Of a stretch of 64,000 nt of DNA, positions 35,379 to 46,382 are shown piece after piece; position 1 is the first letter of the stretch; every line of letters begins with the position of its first letter. Source of the DNA: Gambelia wislizenii (lineage: Eukaryota > Chordata > Lepidosauria > Squamata > Crotaphytidae); NCBI GenBank assembly GCA_030847615.1, contig JAUMIR010000004.1, forward strand, positions 83,359,001-83,423,000, written 5' to 3'. The notes under the pieces are model-generated. The model worked only from the letters and a program-made list of their open reading frames with translations, was not told the origin of the DNA and did not search any database. Both the position numbers and the translations under genes were made by a program.

Positions 35379-36085
35379 TAGTTGCCTTTTATTTGTGCCT
35401 CTACACTAGTCTTGTTTTGCAATCAGTTTCTATTAATTCTACTGCTTGGTGAGTGTATGATTCAAACAGTGAAAGAGCTCATGGGTTTTGCTTTAGAGTC
35501 AGGATTTTTAACTTTTTTTTCTTAGCTTTTTCTTTATATGATAAGATTAACCTTTCTACTTACATACATGTTCATTAACAAAAACCTCTGGCAATATATA
35601 TAACAAACATAATTAAAAAGGCAAAATAAAGTAAAATAAAAATATGACTGTACAATTCTGTGCTTTTGTGGGTTAGTGCCTATCAGAGATTTTGATTAAT
35701 GGCTATATTTGTGTGTCTGCCTTCTGTTAGTGTTCCTTTCCAAAAGGATTTCTGTATACAGTAGTTGATACCTAAAGATCTGAAGACACACTGTTGTTGT
35801 TGCTTTTCCAGTATGGGGTACAAACAAGTTTCTAAAAAATTGTCATACTGAGTTCTTCCTCTAATGGTGCAATGGACAGCTCTTCATTTTTCTGCTAATA
35901 TTTTCCCCTTTGACTGCAGAGCATTCTTTTTTCAGATTGCATTTGATATTAGTGAGAACAGAGATATGCATCGGTTGCACTTTAGACTCTTCATCCAAGC
36001 CAAGGATCTGACCTCATGAGCAGATGGCGAAGCCTGTGTGGAAATGAAAAACAACTTGCTGCAGCAGCATCAACACACGCGCGTG

Positions 36086-36114
36086 CACACACACACACAC
36101 ACACACACACACAC
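36086..36114. repeat. (CA)n microsatellite
   Basis: About 14 CA units, preceded by CACACGCGCGTGCA. Confidence 0.95.
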
Positions 36115-36734
36115 CACCTTGCTTCAATGCTTGTGTTTCCTCCTGTTACCTAACATTTTTTGCACTCCACATGTGTTAGGTGAAGCACCTCCGCTTTAAT
36201 ATTATCCAATGTGACAGTTCTAGGCCGGTTTCTAAAATGACTGACCTGAGTTAGACACAATCAGATCCCAGCAGCTCCATTCTTGGAGCTTTGCTTTTCT
36301 ACTTGGCAGGGAAAGATGGGAGCATGTAAGGAGGAGGCAGGGGAAAGAGGCTTCTTATGGGTAGGGATGTTTCCCCCCTAAATCATTAAAGCCTTTTGTT
36401 CTGGATGAATTCTCAAGACCTTATCAGAATACAGCCTGCAAGGGAGGAATGAGCAGGAAATCCAGTTTCAAAATGAGTTTCCACACATTGCTAAAGTCAT
36501 ATCACTGACCAGGAAAGGGATTCTTTCAATTTACCATAATGAGGAGAGGAAATAGGCTCACAAAAGAGAACTGAAATAACACAATGGGATGGCAAAAGCC
36601 ATTTCTCGTTTCAGGCATGGTGAGAACTGTTCCTTCCCTTTCCCCATGTCCTACTGGGGTGGGAAACTTCTCACAGCCTTTGGGCTGAATTTCAGTCTCA
36701 GAAAGGTGGAAGGAAGAGCACATTCCAGCAGGAT

Positions 36735-36805
36735 CTGCATGTGCCTTCAAGTTGTCTGTTGATTTATGGTGACTTCATAACTTTCATAGGGTTTGCTTAG
36801 GCAAG
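36735..36805 (-). mobile_element. SINE 3' tail (Bov-B-like), antisense
   Basis: CATGTGCCTTCAAGTTGTCT, GATTTATGGTGACTTCATAA and CATAGGGTTTGCTTAGGCAA are the reverse of the tail shared by the 5S and tRNA SINEs here. The head is missing. Confidence 0.6.
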
Positions 36806-36987
36806 GGTAGAACCAAAGGTAGAGCAGGCAAGACCACAAGTGAAATTCTTAATTTTTAATAAAGGGGAAAGGCACCACCTGAAAATCACCATCAACTCCA
36901 TTTTTACAGCAGTCTTATGACAGTGTCTACTCAGAAGTCAGGCCCATTAAGTTCAATGAGCTGTAGTTTTCATTAAATCCTTAAAAA

Positions 36988-37214
36988 GTACAAGTCAGCC
37001 TCCGTACCTACAGGGGATACCTCCCAAGACCCCCATGGATACCTGAAACCGTGGATAATAGGGAACCCTGTTATTTTCAATGAGACGAATGCTGTACGTT
37101 GACCATAGAATTGCATTGGAGGACTCAGAAAGGCCTAGAGAGAACATATTTTTTTCAGATGTGGATAAGTGAAACTATCGATACTAAATCTGTGGATAAG
37201 GGATTGACCTGTAT
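36988..37214. mobile_element. Tc1/mariner-Tigger-like MITE, second copy
   Basis: The left end AAGTCAGCCTCCGTACC and right end GATTGACCTGTA are imperfect inverted repeats, and the interior carries repeated GTGGATAA words and CCCCCATGGATACCTGAAACC. It is non-coding and related to the element at 2645-2893. Confidence 0.5.
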
Positions 37215-37791
37215 GTATGATTTTCATTAGTATCCCAAACCCCAAGACCACCACCCCAAAAATGAAACTCAGACTTACATTTTTCATAGAGCATTCTCAA
37301 ATCCAAAGCAAAAGACATTGAACAAGAAAGAAAAATCTCAGACAAAAAATAAAATCCAATTCAAACTCCCCCCCCCCCAAAAAAAGCCTTCAGAATTCAA
37401 AGTGCACATTCAGTTAATCCCAGCTGCCCTCACCCCTGAGAGAAACAATCACAGGGGTCGTTTACACGGCAAAAATAATCCTCAAAGAATTCGCCTAGAA
37501 TTCTTATAGTTCCCACGTGTTCCGCATCTGCATCACCCTTTTCGGAAGGAGGGGGTCTAAAACACCCATAAGTGGCGCACTTAATGACACCGCTGATTTT
37601 CCGCCTTTTTTTAAAAAGTGCCGCAAGTTTGCGCATTATCGCATTTGGGAATTGTCCGTCATTTTTAAATTCGAGATGTTTAAAATTAGGGATGTGGGAG
37701 GTTTTCTATAGTGATGCCACATAAACCCGCCTACATATCCGGCTTTCCTATCAGCTTTGAAGCTTCCCTGTAAACATCTATCATTTTCCTA

Positions 37792-37992
37792 ATGGAGTCA
37801 GTTCAGAGAACAAAGAAGGGGGGCAGGGGAATAGCTTGGAGTCATGCCGAAACTCTTGATTTACTGGATCTTTGGGGGGAAGAGAAAATAAAGGAGCAGC
37901 TACGTCTATGTCACGGAAATATCGATGTCTTCGAAAAAATAGCCGCAGAAATGCACTGTGTAATTAACGCTGCCCGCATGCAAGGCAGCTGA
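37792..37992 (+). pseudogene. truncated Myb/SANT (trihelix)-like protein in transposon
   Basis: 66 codons: a basic start MESVQRTKKGGRGIAWSHAE, then TLDLLDLWGEEKIKEQLRLC and NIDVFEKIAAEMH. The W..AET..LLDLW.E..I.EQL....N...FE.IA.EM pattern is that of the trihelix/SANT-like DNA-binding fold used by Harbinger-type partner proteins and by several domesticated vertebrate proteins. The frame stops shortly after helix 2, so helix 3 and any C-terminal half are missing. It is inside a terminal-repeat-bounded element, so most likely transposon-derived. Confidence 0.6.
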
Positions 37993-38273
37993 TTAAGGAC
38001 GTTGAATGCGGTGATAATATTCTTCTTAAACACAGAACGCATACCCAAGTACTCTGTCAAAGTTTTTTGTTCTTTATGGAGTCTTTTGATTTTTCTAATA
38101 AGGATTCTTCTTTGGTAAGAACGACACTTCTCAGAGAATGAAACCATTGTAGAAAGCACTCTGATAGCCAAATACAAGCAGGAAATGAGTGTAGCTAAAA
38201 CCTCCATGGCTGCAACAATGTACTTGCCATCATTGAAGAGAACAAAGACCATAATAGATGATGAGATGCCCAA
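37911..38273 (-). pseudogene. unrecognised 120-codon frame in the same transposon
   Basis: Reads convergently with the SANT-like frame and overlaps its end. Contains SLYLAIRVLS-like hydrophobic stretches near VAAMEVLATLISCLYLAIRV and a basic segment YQRRILIRKIKRLHKEQKTL, then MRSVFKKNIITAFNVL. I do not recognise it; it may be an N-terminal piece of the element's transposase. It could also be chance. Confidence 0.35.
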
Positions 38274-39010
38274 TCAGAAGCCCAAGAGGGGGGAAGTGGA
38301 TGACCAATGGGAGTACGGGTGGCGGGAATTCCCCGAAGGAAGTACGTCTAGAATGAATGATGTACTTCATTGATTGACAGGTAGTGCTGTCAAAATATGT
38401 GGAATATCGAAGTCGTGGGAACTGAAATATTCCGATGTGTAGAAATTCACACATTAATATAATCCACATTAAAAGCATATCGGAACTACATCACGGAATT
38501 AAACAGGATCCGAAATTTAGCCGTGGGAACTCCGCGATGCAAAATCGAAAGTGCGCTAATGCGATACTTTGCGTAACAAAAGTTGCCGTGGAACCAACCC
38601 CACAGTCATGAATCCTGAGTGGTATGCTCAGAAAGAAGCAGAGGAAAGCTGCCTGCAGCTGGACATTGAACACTATGAAGCTGCAGCCACAAGTCTGGAA
38701 ATAGACAAACACCAGAGAGCTCTAGGAGGCAATAAGGAGCCCTGGAAAGCATCAGAGCCCTCTGGAGAGTATGTAACAAAGGGGAGGGCCTGGAAATGTG
38801 GAACACTTATAGCAGAAGTAGGTAAATTGAGATCTTCCAGATATTCTTGGACAGCAATCCCCATCAGTCCTAGCCATCACAGGTAAGAGATGACGGGTGT
38901 AGCCCTCCATATCTGGAGGGCTACAAGTTGACCACACTGATTTATAGGAGGACACAAAGGAGTTGGGACACAAAATTGCATCCTGACAACAGCTGGTCTG
39001 TATTAAAAAT

Positions 39011-39565
39011 AGTCAAGGTGCTTTTTTATTGTATAGAATCTTATACAAAATATTATATAAACTATTATACCTAAATATCCAAACTTATAATTGTGCCATC
39101 TCCTCCCCCCACGCTCGAACATATTCTATAAAAAGCAGTCAGTTTTGTAATAAGTTTGTGTTGCATTTCCTTTTATCCAAGTTGTCAACTTATCTTATGT
39201 AGCTAAATAATTTTCCAATCCATTGCTCTACCTTTGGAATTTTCTTCTGTTTCCAGTACTTTGCATATATCAATCAATATATTAATAGATCAATGTTGAT
39301 GTGATTTGTGAAGCTTAGAGAGGAGAAAGTTTAAGTGAATATGAAGTGACTGCAGTCAGAAAAGTGCGAGAAGTCAAGTGGGGAGGGTGGGGTGTGTAAT
39401 TTGTTGTGTGAGGTGTGCTTTTTTTGTCTTTTGTTTTCTTTTCTGTTTGTTTGTCAACTATATGGTATTATTTCAAGTGTTCATAATGGGCTTTTGTTTT
39501 GTTTTTTCTGTTACAAGTAAATTTCAATAAACATTATTTTAACAAAAAAAAACAACAGTCAAGGT
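39011..39565 (+). mobile_element. L1 3' fragment with 5' inversion (twin priming)
   Basis: A 9-bp target duplication AGTCAAGGT lies at 39011-39019 and 39557-39565. The right part (about 39275-39550) reads + and ends CAATAAACATTATTTTAACA plus an A-run, a polyadenylated LINE end. The left part (39020 to ~39270) is inverted: its - strand has PKVEQWIGKLFSYIR, close to the CPTVEDWLTKLYEI region near the L1 ORF2 C-terminus at 55.7 kb. Inverted 5' end plus sense 3' end inside one duplication is the mark of twin-primed L1 insertion. Confidence 0.7.
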
Positions 39566-40094
39566 ATATTAAAGGCAAGGAAGAGTGTGGTGAGGAACAG
39601 TCAACGTGTTGTCCATCAGGGAGACTGTCTTGAGCCATGGGCTAAATTAGACCCCTGACCTTGATCCCTGCCCTATGTCTTTCTTTACCACAAAAAACAC
39701 ATGTTGATAATGTAAATTATTTCAAAGTTAATCCTTGACCCCATTAGCAGTAAGGCAGAGAAGGAACTAGTCTCTTTCTCTCTGCTTGTACCTTTGGGCA
39801 GCCTTATTGGCACCAATATGGCTCAGGTATCACCCTTCAACACAGTTGATGGGTATGATTCACATCTGAAGGGGCAAGGTGGGAAATTATCAATCACAGA
39901 AATGAGGAGAGGAGACCTCCAAGGGACATAAAAAAGAGTTTATTGGCCCAACCTGTTTTAAGTCTTCTGCTGGTAAGAAATCCAGCTTCACAAAGATTAG
40001 AAGCCCTATAGGTCCTCATCCTACTCATTCACTTTCTTTCCCTCTGATCTTTCTCTAACAAAACTAAGCTAATTGTGTTCTAGGACACAGTTGT

Positions 40095-40275
40095 GTCAGT
40101 TTGTATCAGCATAAAAAGATATGAAGGAATCCTATAGTGCCTTTGAGATTGAAGGGGGAAATGTCTAGCATAAGCTAGATGCATCTGATAAAGTGGACTG
40201 GAGTCCATGAAAGCTTATACTAGAAATGTCTTTTTCTTGGTTTCAAAGATGCTGTAGGATTCCTTTACATCTTTT
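40095..40275 (+). mobile_element. interspersed repeat carrying a hammerhead-like motif
   Basis: GTATCAGCATAAAAAGATAT and AATCCTATAGTGCCTTTGAG on the left recur in mirrored form on the right as TTTCAAAGATGCTGTAGGAT and TCCTTTACATCTTTT, so the repeat is a palindrome overall. Similar sequence (CATCTGATGAAGTG...CACGAAAGCTTATGC) is, from memory, very common in reptile genomes. The family name is not known to me. Confidence 0.5.
40164..40224 (+). ncRNA. type-III hammerhead-ribozyme-like fold (decayed)
   Basis: Order on the + strand: stem III left TCTAGCATAAGC (40164-40175); UA as the cleavage dinucleotide; short self-complementary GATGCAT (stem I); box 1 CTGATAA (40085-equivalent position 40185-40191; consensus CUGAUGA); stem II AGTGGACT / AGTCCAT (seven pairs, one G-T); box 2 GAAA (40209-40212); stem III right GCTTATACTAGA (40213-40224), pairing 11 of 12 with the left strand. 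All three stems and box 2 fit. G8 of box 1 is A here, which should abolish cleavage. The stem I loop is almost absent. Confidence 0.55.
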
Positions 40276-40384
40276 TAGATCTAAGCTAAGTTAGTGATGT
40301 AGAATCTCCAGAAACAGAGACACTGTAGCTTGAAGCAGAGACTGAGAATAATCACAAGAGAAAAGTGCTTTGCACATAGCTTGT

Positions 40385-40450
40385 ATGTATATATTTAATA
40401 TCTCACCTTTCTCTCGGCATGGGACCTAAGATGGCTTACAACAAATTAAA
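40385..40450 (-). mobile_element. LINE/SINE 3' tail, antisense
   Basis: ATTTAATATCTCACCTTTCT and GACCTAAGATGGCTTACAAC are the reverse of the TTGTAAGCCGCCTTGAG...AAGGTGGGATATAAAT tail also seen at 57816-57905, 45480-45530 and 58960-58997. Confidence 0.55.
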
Positions 40451-40999
40451 ACAAAATATACTTTCCAGTAAAATTCCCAGAGGCATCTGACTGGCCAGTA
40501 TCGTAAACTGACTACTGGACTGGACCTTCATCAGATCCAGCATGGCTTTTCTTATGCTCTTTAGACTACAGAACCAGCTCAAGACATTTTGCTGCCTGAA
40601 GCAAAGGACAAGATGGGAACCCCTCCTAGGGTACTGTACAAACAGAAGCTGACCATTTTGTCAGTTGTATAATATTTTTGCACTAATGATAGGACAGCAT
40701 CCTTCACCACACCTGAGGCAGCAGAAGGGCACCAAGGCAGACTGTGTAGCTTCCACATCTCTTCTTTGCAATGGGACCTCTGAATAACTGAAGAACATCT
40801 GGGAGGCTACCACTATTGTCCATCTCTCTGGGCATCTGCCATCTGAAGTGGTTGCCTCACTCAGCCTAATGTTAGAGTTGGTCCTATTAGATTGTGTCCA
40901 GCCCTCAGAGAGAAGACTACAGAGCCAAGGAACAGGGCTGATTGATTCAGACACTGTTTTTCTGTCTGCCACAATATACACACACTCATCCTTTTCTCA

Positions 41000-43900
41000 A
41001 TCACACATGCATGCAGGAGACTCTGTTTTCCTATTGTATTTTGTAGCCTTTCACTCTTCTAAAATAGCAAATATGCAAAAAAAATTCCTAGCATTATGTA
41101 TTTACTTTGTGCTAACTATAGATAAGCATGTCTACTGAATGCGGTACCCCAGGATGGTTTGTTTAGAACTTGGTAGCTGTGATCAGACTTAATACAGAAA
41201 TGTTGTTTCCCTTTTTTGATGATACACCGGGCAGAAGATTATCATAGTACGTCAGATCTATTTTATAAAAGATGATTTGTACACATGCTGTGGTTGTTTA
41301 CAATATGATAATACACAGAATCTTTGCCTTGAATTTTCAATGCTTTCTTACTACAGCCAAATGATTTCCTATTTGATGTTTGAATTTGCATCGATTATAT
41401 CTCAGGGGATGTCTCAGATCTGGAACAGAAAGTAATATCCACATAAATTGGATTCTTAGTCTCACACCAGAGCATACTATAGTGTTATGAGCCTACCGGT
41501 TTGATGATCTGCAGTACCTCATATTGGTATGCAGAATGAGCCTTAAGGGCATTTTGCCCATGTGCAAAACAACAACCTGTTATATAGTTGACCAGGTTGG
41601 TGTATTCCAAGCTAAAAATTAAATTTGACAACCAAACAACCCAAATGTGTTACCAAAAAAAAATCTGAATTTTGCAACCTGTATAATTACCACATTTTTT
41701 ATTTATTTTGCATGATTTTATTTTGCCACTTATACCGTGTTGTAGTATTGAATCCAATTTTGTTAGTCATAAAGGTAGGTACATTTCTATAGGGTGCACT
41801 TAGCCCTGCTTCTAATACACTGGAAACCTTACTCAATTGCACAATAGATATTGGCCATAAACCAGATCTTGAAGGGTGGAGGGATTTAAACTAAGACTCT
41901 CAGAATTCAGTCAGAATGGCCAGTGGCCAAGATGAATAGGGGATTTTGGAAGCTGTACTGCAAAAAAGTAGTTTTCCAAGTTCAGTTATAAACATATCTT
42001 CACCATCATAAGACTAGTACCCATCTCTTTAAAAATAAAATATTTTTAAAAAGAAAGGAACAGGAATTTCCTAGGCTGGTGAATTTAGCACATGATTCCA
42101 CAGTGCTATCCTTCTTAATGGTGACTAGAAAAGGTCATTGGCTATAAGATTTTACACCCCAAGAGACTCAGCTTCATAGCCTAGGTTAGCTGTGGATTCA
42201 TCATGGATTGAGTCCCAGCTACATGTTTTTCAACTTTCTCTCCCATTTGTATAGTGTGAAAAGCAAACAGCCAACTCACAAAGTAGTTGCAAGCCTGAAC
42301 AAGAAAATCCCTCAAAGCCCTTCTCAAAATCCTCCTTTTTCCTCTGAAGCCTGTGGCTTAACCCTCTCCACTGTTTCTATTTCTACTGAAATAAAATCTA
42401 AGGATGTGTAACTAAAATAAAAGCTGAGGCTAAAGTATCTGCAATGGCACTTGCTTATATTCACATCTGGTTATCTGTGTCCGTCCTGTTTCTCCATACC
42501 TTCTTCCTTTCTTGTCCCCTCTGCTGAAATGTAAATTATACATTCCCAGGGAAGAACCACATCATTTTCATTATGTCCCTCTGCAAAATGCACATCCAGC
42601 AATGGAAAAGCGTGCCAGAATCCCATATGACCTTTTTCATAACGTAACTTTGTGTAAACCTAGCTAAGTAGCAGAAGCTCTAAGAAACCTGGTTACTGAA
42701 TTTCAAAGATGCATAACAGAACACCAGCAAGAGGTTGCCAATGTACGTTGTTGGTGCCTGATGCTCATCAGGAGTTTAGCTCAAATTTTCACACTACCTG
42801 GGAATGAACTGAGACCAAGAATGGGTTTTCCCAGAGGCAACATACTATTGGGAGCGAGCCTTGTTCTCAAGCAATATTTGGGAGGTTTGGTCTTGAACAA
42901 GGAATTAAGATCCATCAGCTTTATCCTGAGAAAGCCTACTTCTTATGGAGGTGAAGGCCTAAACACTATTGGTGGTAACAACATACCTTCCAATTGCCCC
43001 AATTAAGCAGGGTCAGTCCCAGTTAATCCTCTGTTATTGCATTTTCAGCTGCTTTTAAAATGCCCCAGTTTCGCTCTCCTCCTCCACTCTCTTTGGCCTC
43101 AGCTTACATCCATTTCTGTAAACTGAGTTCAAAGTGCAAAAGTAGTTTGCACTCAATTAACTCAGTAGGAGGAAGAGGAAAGGAGTGTGTAGAGTCTTTT
43201 CCTTCCCAGTAGGCTCAAGCAAAAGCAAACAGCTGCTGCCTCTCCAAAATTGTGTGTTCTCTCTCATTAATAACGTTTGCAATATTAACCACACTCTGAT
43301 CTTGCTTGGCCACACATCTCTTGGACTTCATCTGTGAAATATTGGCGGGCATACAATAGGGCTAAGTCTGCAAATGGCTAGAACAAGTTTGTTGATGTTA
43401 TTCAATACAACTACAGTACTTGTCTTTTTTGATAGTCCTTGAAGGGCATGGTTTTCTGGGACTAAGTTTGGCCCAGTGGGTGGGGAAACCCTAAGAAAAG
43501 GGGTTGTACTTGCTGGTTGCATTCAGAAGGACAGGGAGAGTTGGAGCTGAGGAAGAGCTGCAGCTTCCAGGGATAAGGAGTAGGCTGCCCTTTTCATTTT
43601 GAATAAAACTGTGTTATTCACAGTATATACTATCACTGTTGTGTATATAGTGGGAAACTAAAGGGTAAATTTTTGTAGTGCAATTTTTATATTGCATTTT
43701 TTTCTATTTTGTGTCTTTTATTTAGGGCTTTAAGGTTGTACCAAATGTTGCAGTAATGCTGAGTAAAACAGGCAGAAGAGTCCTGCAATCAAATCCTGCA
43801 TTGACACTTCATTGGTTGCATGGAACTTTTGGGACAGTGCATATGTGTCATATTTAATATATAATTTCTTGTATTGCTGTTAAAATATATATTTCAAGAT
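41000..43900 (+). other. intron stretch, little recognised
   Basis: One decayed MITE at 41885-41985 (AAACTAAGACTCTCAGAATT...GATTTTGGAAGCTGTACTGC). Otherwise nothing assigned. Confidence 0.4.
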
Positions 43901-44127
43901 TTAAAGTGCCATTGTGTTCACAATATTCAATTACAGTTAGCTCCATAGAACCCACAAAGAGGTACATTTGCATTTCAAGAGTTACCACTACTCCACTGTC
44001 TAGCATAAATAAATGTAAATATCAGTGCCAGTGTGCCTACTGCAATCTTTACACATCATCTCAGAATGCATCACAGACATCGTCCTCACCTTCGCTTGCT
44101 TTTTTCCTCCTATTTTTTCTTGCTTAG

Positions 44128-44181
44128 GTAGTGAATCCCAAGAAGAAAATGAAGAAAAAGAAGTATGTTAATTCTGGAACA
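44128..44181 (+). CDS. CPNE5: copine exon: lysine-rich strand of C2B
   Basis: A 54-nt, phase 0-0 exon (acceptor TTTTTTCTTGCTTAG ending at 44127; donor GTGAGT from 44182) encoding VVNPKKKMKKKKYVNSGT. The NP.KK..KKKKY.NSGT stretch is characteristic of the CPNE5/8/9 subgroup; the Met within the lysine run favours CPNE5 or CPNE9 over CPNE8, from memory of the family. Because its length is a multiple of three and both ends are phase 0, skipping it would keep frame; whether that happens cannot be seen here. Confidence 0.9.
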
Positions 44182-44492
44182 GTGAGTAACATTATTTTAA
44201 CTCTTCTGTTGTTAAAAGCTGAACAGAAACAAAGAATTCATTTCTCCAGTGGTTTTATAATTACTGCTGTCTACTTAGTAAGTATCTCAGTAATCTGGCC
44301 AGTTGGTTAACTGGTTGGGATTTATTTAATTTTTAAACTCAAAACCAGGAAGGCAATTACATACATGAATGGAAACTGAGTACTGGATAATAATGTGCTA
44401 TTAAAAAGTGACTACTGCCACACTTCACAAGACATAGTAGGTATCATGGTCCACAGGTGTAGGCCAAAAAACAGGGTGGGGTCAGAGTATGC

Positions 44493-44543
44493 CTACAGTA
44501 CACAGTTATAGCAGCTTGATGCTGCTTTAACTGCCATGGCTAT
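44493..44543. mobile_element. half copy of palindromic MITE
   Basis: CACAGTTATAGCAGCTTGAT and GCTTTAACTGCCATGGCTAT form the left half of the ACTACAAATCCCAG family; the mirrored half is missing, apparently cut at the LTR-like start at 44544. Confidence 0.5.
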
Positions 44544-44949
44544 TGTGACGGATGGCTGGATGAACAAATGGGAGAAGTGTGTTCTAGAAGCCAATCCTGT
44601 GGCAGGAAGTTAAAATCAGCGGGGCTTCTGTGTGTTTGATGTTTGCATGACAGTTTGAGTGAAGTTCAGTTAAGGTCAGTTGATGACAGTTATCTGAAGC
44701 AGAGGGCACTGCGTGTGCATGCTGTATGAGAGAGACTTGGATGTGGTAAAATTGTGTGCAGAGGTTAATAGTTTGAATTAGAGTAGTGAGTGGACAAAGA
44801 GTGAATGAGTCTGGGGAATAAGGGATAACATTATAAAGGTTTAAGCACTGTTCTAAATAAGATTCCACATTATTGTTATTCATTCCCTTCAATAAAGTTA
44901 TCCTTGTTGTTCATCCAAACACAGACTCTGTCCATTCCTACCGTATCTA
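44544..44949 (+). mobile_element. possible solo LTR
   Basis: Starts TGTGACGG and ends near CCGTATCTA, an imperfect mirror; AATAAA at 44890 sits ~50 bp before the end, as in an LTR R-U5 junction. It begins abruptly inside a MITE copy. Possible flank CTAT/TTAT is too weak to prove a target duplication. No internal coding sequence. Confidence 0.4.
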
Positions 44950-45133
44950 TTATATACATGTAAAAGCAAGCTACCAAAACACACTCCACACATTTAAGTA
45001 AAAGGGAACTAAAGGAACCTTATAGAGTAAAGGCTGGAGGAACAGAGGACAAAGGCAGCCAGGCTAATAGGTAAAGTGGGGCTGGTGTGTTGAAGATTGC
45101 CCTCAACCACCTTGACGTTGTCAAGCTCATATA

Positions 45134-45395
45134 AAGTAGTAGGAGCATCACAGCTATATCTTGTGGACTCCTGGGATTTAGAGTTTGGTGGGGTAGTTGG
45201 AATTATCTGCTAATGAGCTCTAGTTCTGCTCTCTAGCTGAGAATTCCAAATTCCTCACCATCGAGTGCATAGAATAGAGTCATGGCTATCAATGCTTTAT
45301 CAAGCTGTAGTAACAACACACTGCAGATGCATTCTAAGGATTATCCACACTGCACAATTATAGCAGTTTGATACCACTCTAACTGCCATAGTTTA
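45134..45395. mobile_element. palindromic MITE copies, ACTACAAATCCCAGGATTCC family
   Basis: The first copy is 45134-45320 (CTCCTGGGATTTAGAGTTTG against AGAATTCCAAATTCCTCACC). A half copy follows at 45339-45395: TCCACACTGCACAATTATAG, CAGTTTGATACCACTCTAAC. Confidence 0.5.
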
Positions 45396-45396
45396 A

Positions 45397-45540
45397 TTCT
45401 GTTTTTATGTTTAATTCTATGTTAATGTTCACAGTTTAATGGCTTTTTATATGTCTTTAATTATATTGCAATCATTTATTTTGCAAACTGCCTTGAGTCC
45501 TAGTCTTGGGGGAAAGGTGGGATGTGACTAAAGATAGTGG
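45397..45540 (+). mobile_element. LINE 3' end, sense
   Basis: TTTAATGGCTTTTTATATGT and GCAAACTGCCTTGAGTCCTA followed by GGGGGAAAGGTGGGATGTGA are a LINE 3' UTR/tail similar to the end at about 47930-47997. Confidence 0.5.
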
Positions 45541-46007
45541 CTGTGATTCTGTACCACCTACTCAGCTGTGCAACCACCTTAGTTAAATAGCTAAGTGGTG
45601 TCTCCCACCTCAACCTCCCAGTCCTCACTTACCAGGCAGCAGGCACTGCGAGCGATCGGGGTCTGTTCCCCTGCCAAACAGAAAATAGCTGTTAAATATT
45701 TCCAACCCTCCTGTGAGCAATCCCTGATGGTAACAGAGTCCCTGGTACAATTCTCCCTCACACCGGAGATTGCTTGCAGGATGGGATGGTGGAAATGTCA
45801 GTGAGCTGTTTCCTGATCAACAAGAGAACAGATCCTTCTTGTTTGCAGCAACTACTGCCCAGTAAGAGAGGATTCAGGGACTTTCATAGTCCCTACATGT
45901 TCCCTAAACTAGTGAAAACATAGGAATTGTGAATGTCAGGCAGTCACAAATGCATAACTCTAGGTTAGGCATTCATAACTGTCTTAGTGACTTCTGACCA
46001 GCAGTAG

Positions 46008-46200
46008 CAGTATCCTATTAAATTCTGGGATTTATAGTTTCATTAGATACTTAAAATTCTCTAGTACACTTCCTTGAACTACAGTACTAGAGCTCTCTGG
46101 CAGAGAATTCTAAGTATCTCATAAAACTACAAATCCCAGAATTCCATGGGATGGAACCATGCTAGTTAATGTGCTATGATTGTGTAATGTGTATACACAT
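46008..46200. mobile_element. palindromic MITE, ACTACAAATCCCAGGATTCC family
   Basis: AAATTCTGGGATTTATAGTT against AAAACTACAAATCCCAGAAT; outer arms are partly lost. It lies ~180 bp upstream of the copine exon at 46383. Confidence 0.55.
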
Positions 46201-46382
46201 TAAATCTGTCATCCAGTGTTCTGCTACTATATTCTACAAAGCATTCCAGCCTGATTTTAGTCCAAAGCAGACACATTTATTTACAAATGTTATGATATAA
46301 AGTAAAAGAATATTCACCTTTATCAATGATAACTACATCAGTGTTGCCTGTGTAATGGTATCTCTGTTTCTTAATTTTCAAG

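Larger units (their letters stand above)
37454..38601. mobile_element. 1.15-kb DNA transposon with SANT-like frame, ACA duplication
   Basis: The left end is GGGGTCGTTTACACGGCAAA; the right end (reverse complement) is GGGGTTGGTTCCACGGCAAC. Flanking ACA sits at 37451-37453 and 38602-38604. Inside are a + strand trihelix/SANT-like frame (37792-37992) and a - strand frame (37911-38273), overlapping tail to tail. PIF/Harbinger elements classically carry a transposase plus a Myb/SANT-like protein, so a deleted derivative of such an element fits; no transposase DDE core was recognised. Termini are shared with 9523-9901 and 26000-26655. Confidence 0.7.

Noticed and set aside
38569..38886. 105-codon frame next to the SANT-carrying transposon
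   Set aside because: It starts inside the right terminal repeat and runs into a MITE copy; no domain recognised.
42208..42411. 67-codon frame, possible small exon
   Set aside because: No copine sequence and no paired splice signals; the copine reading is already contiguous between 22355 and 44128.
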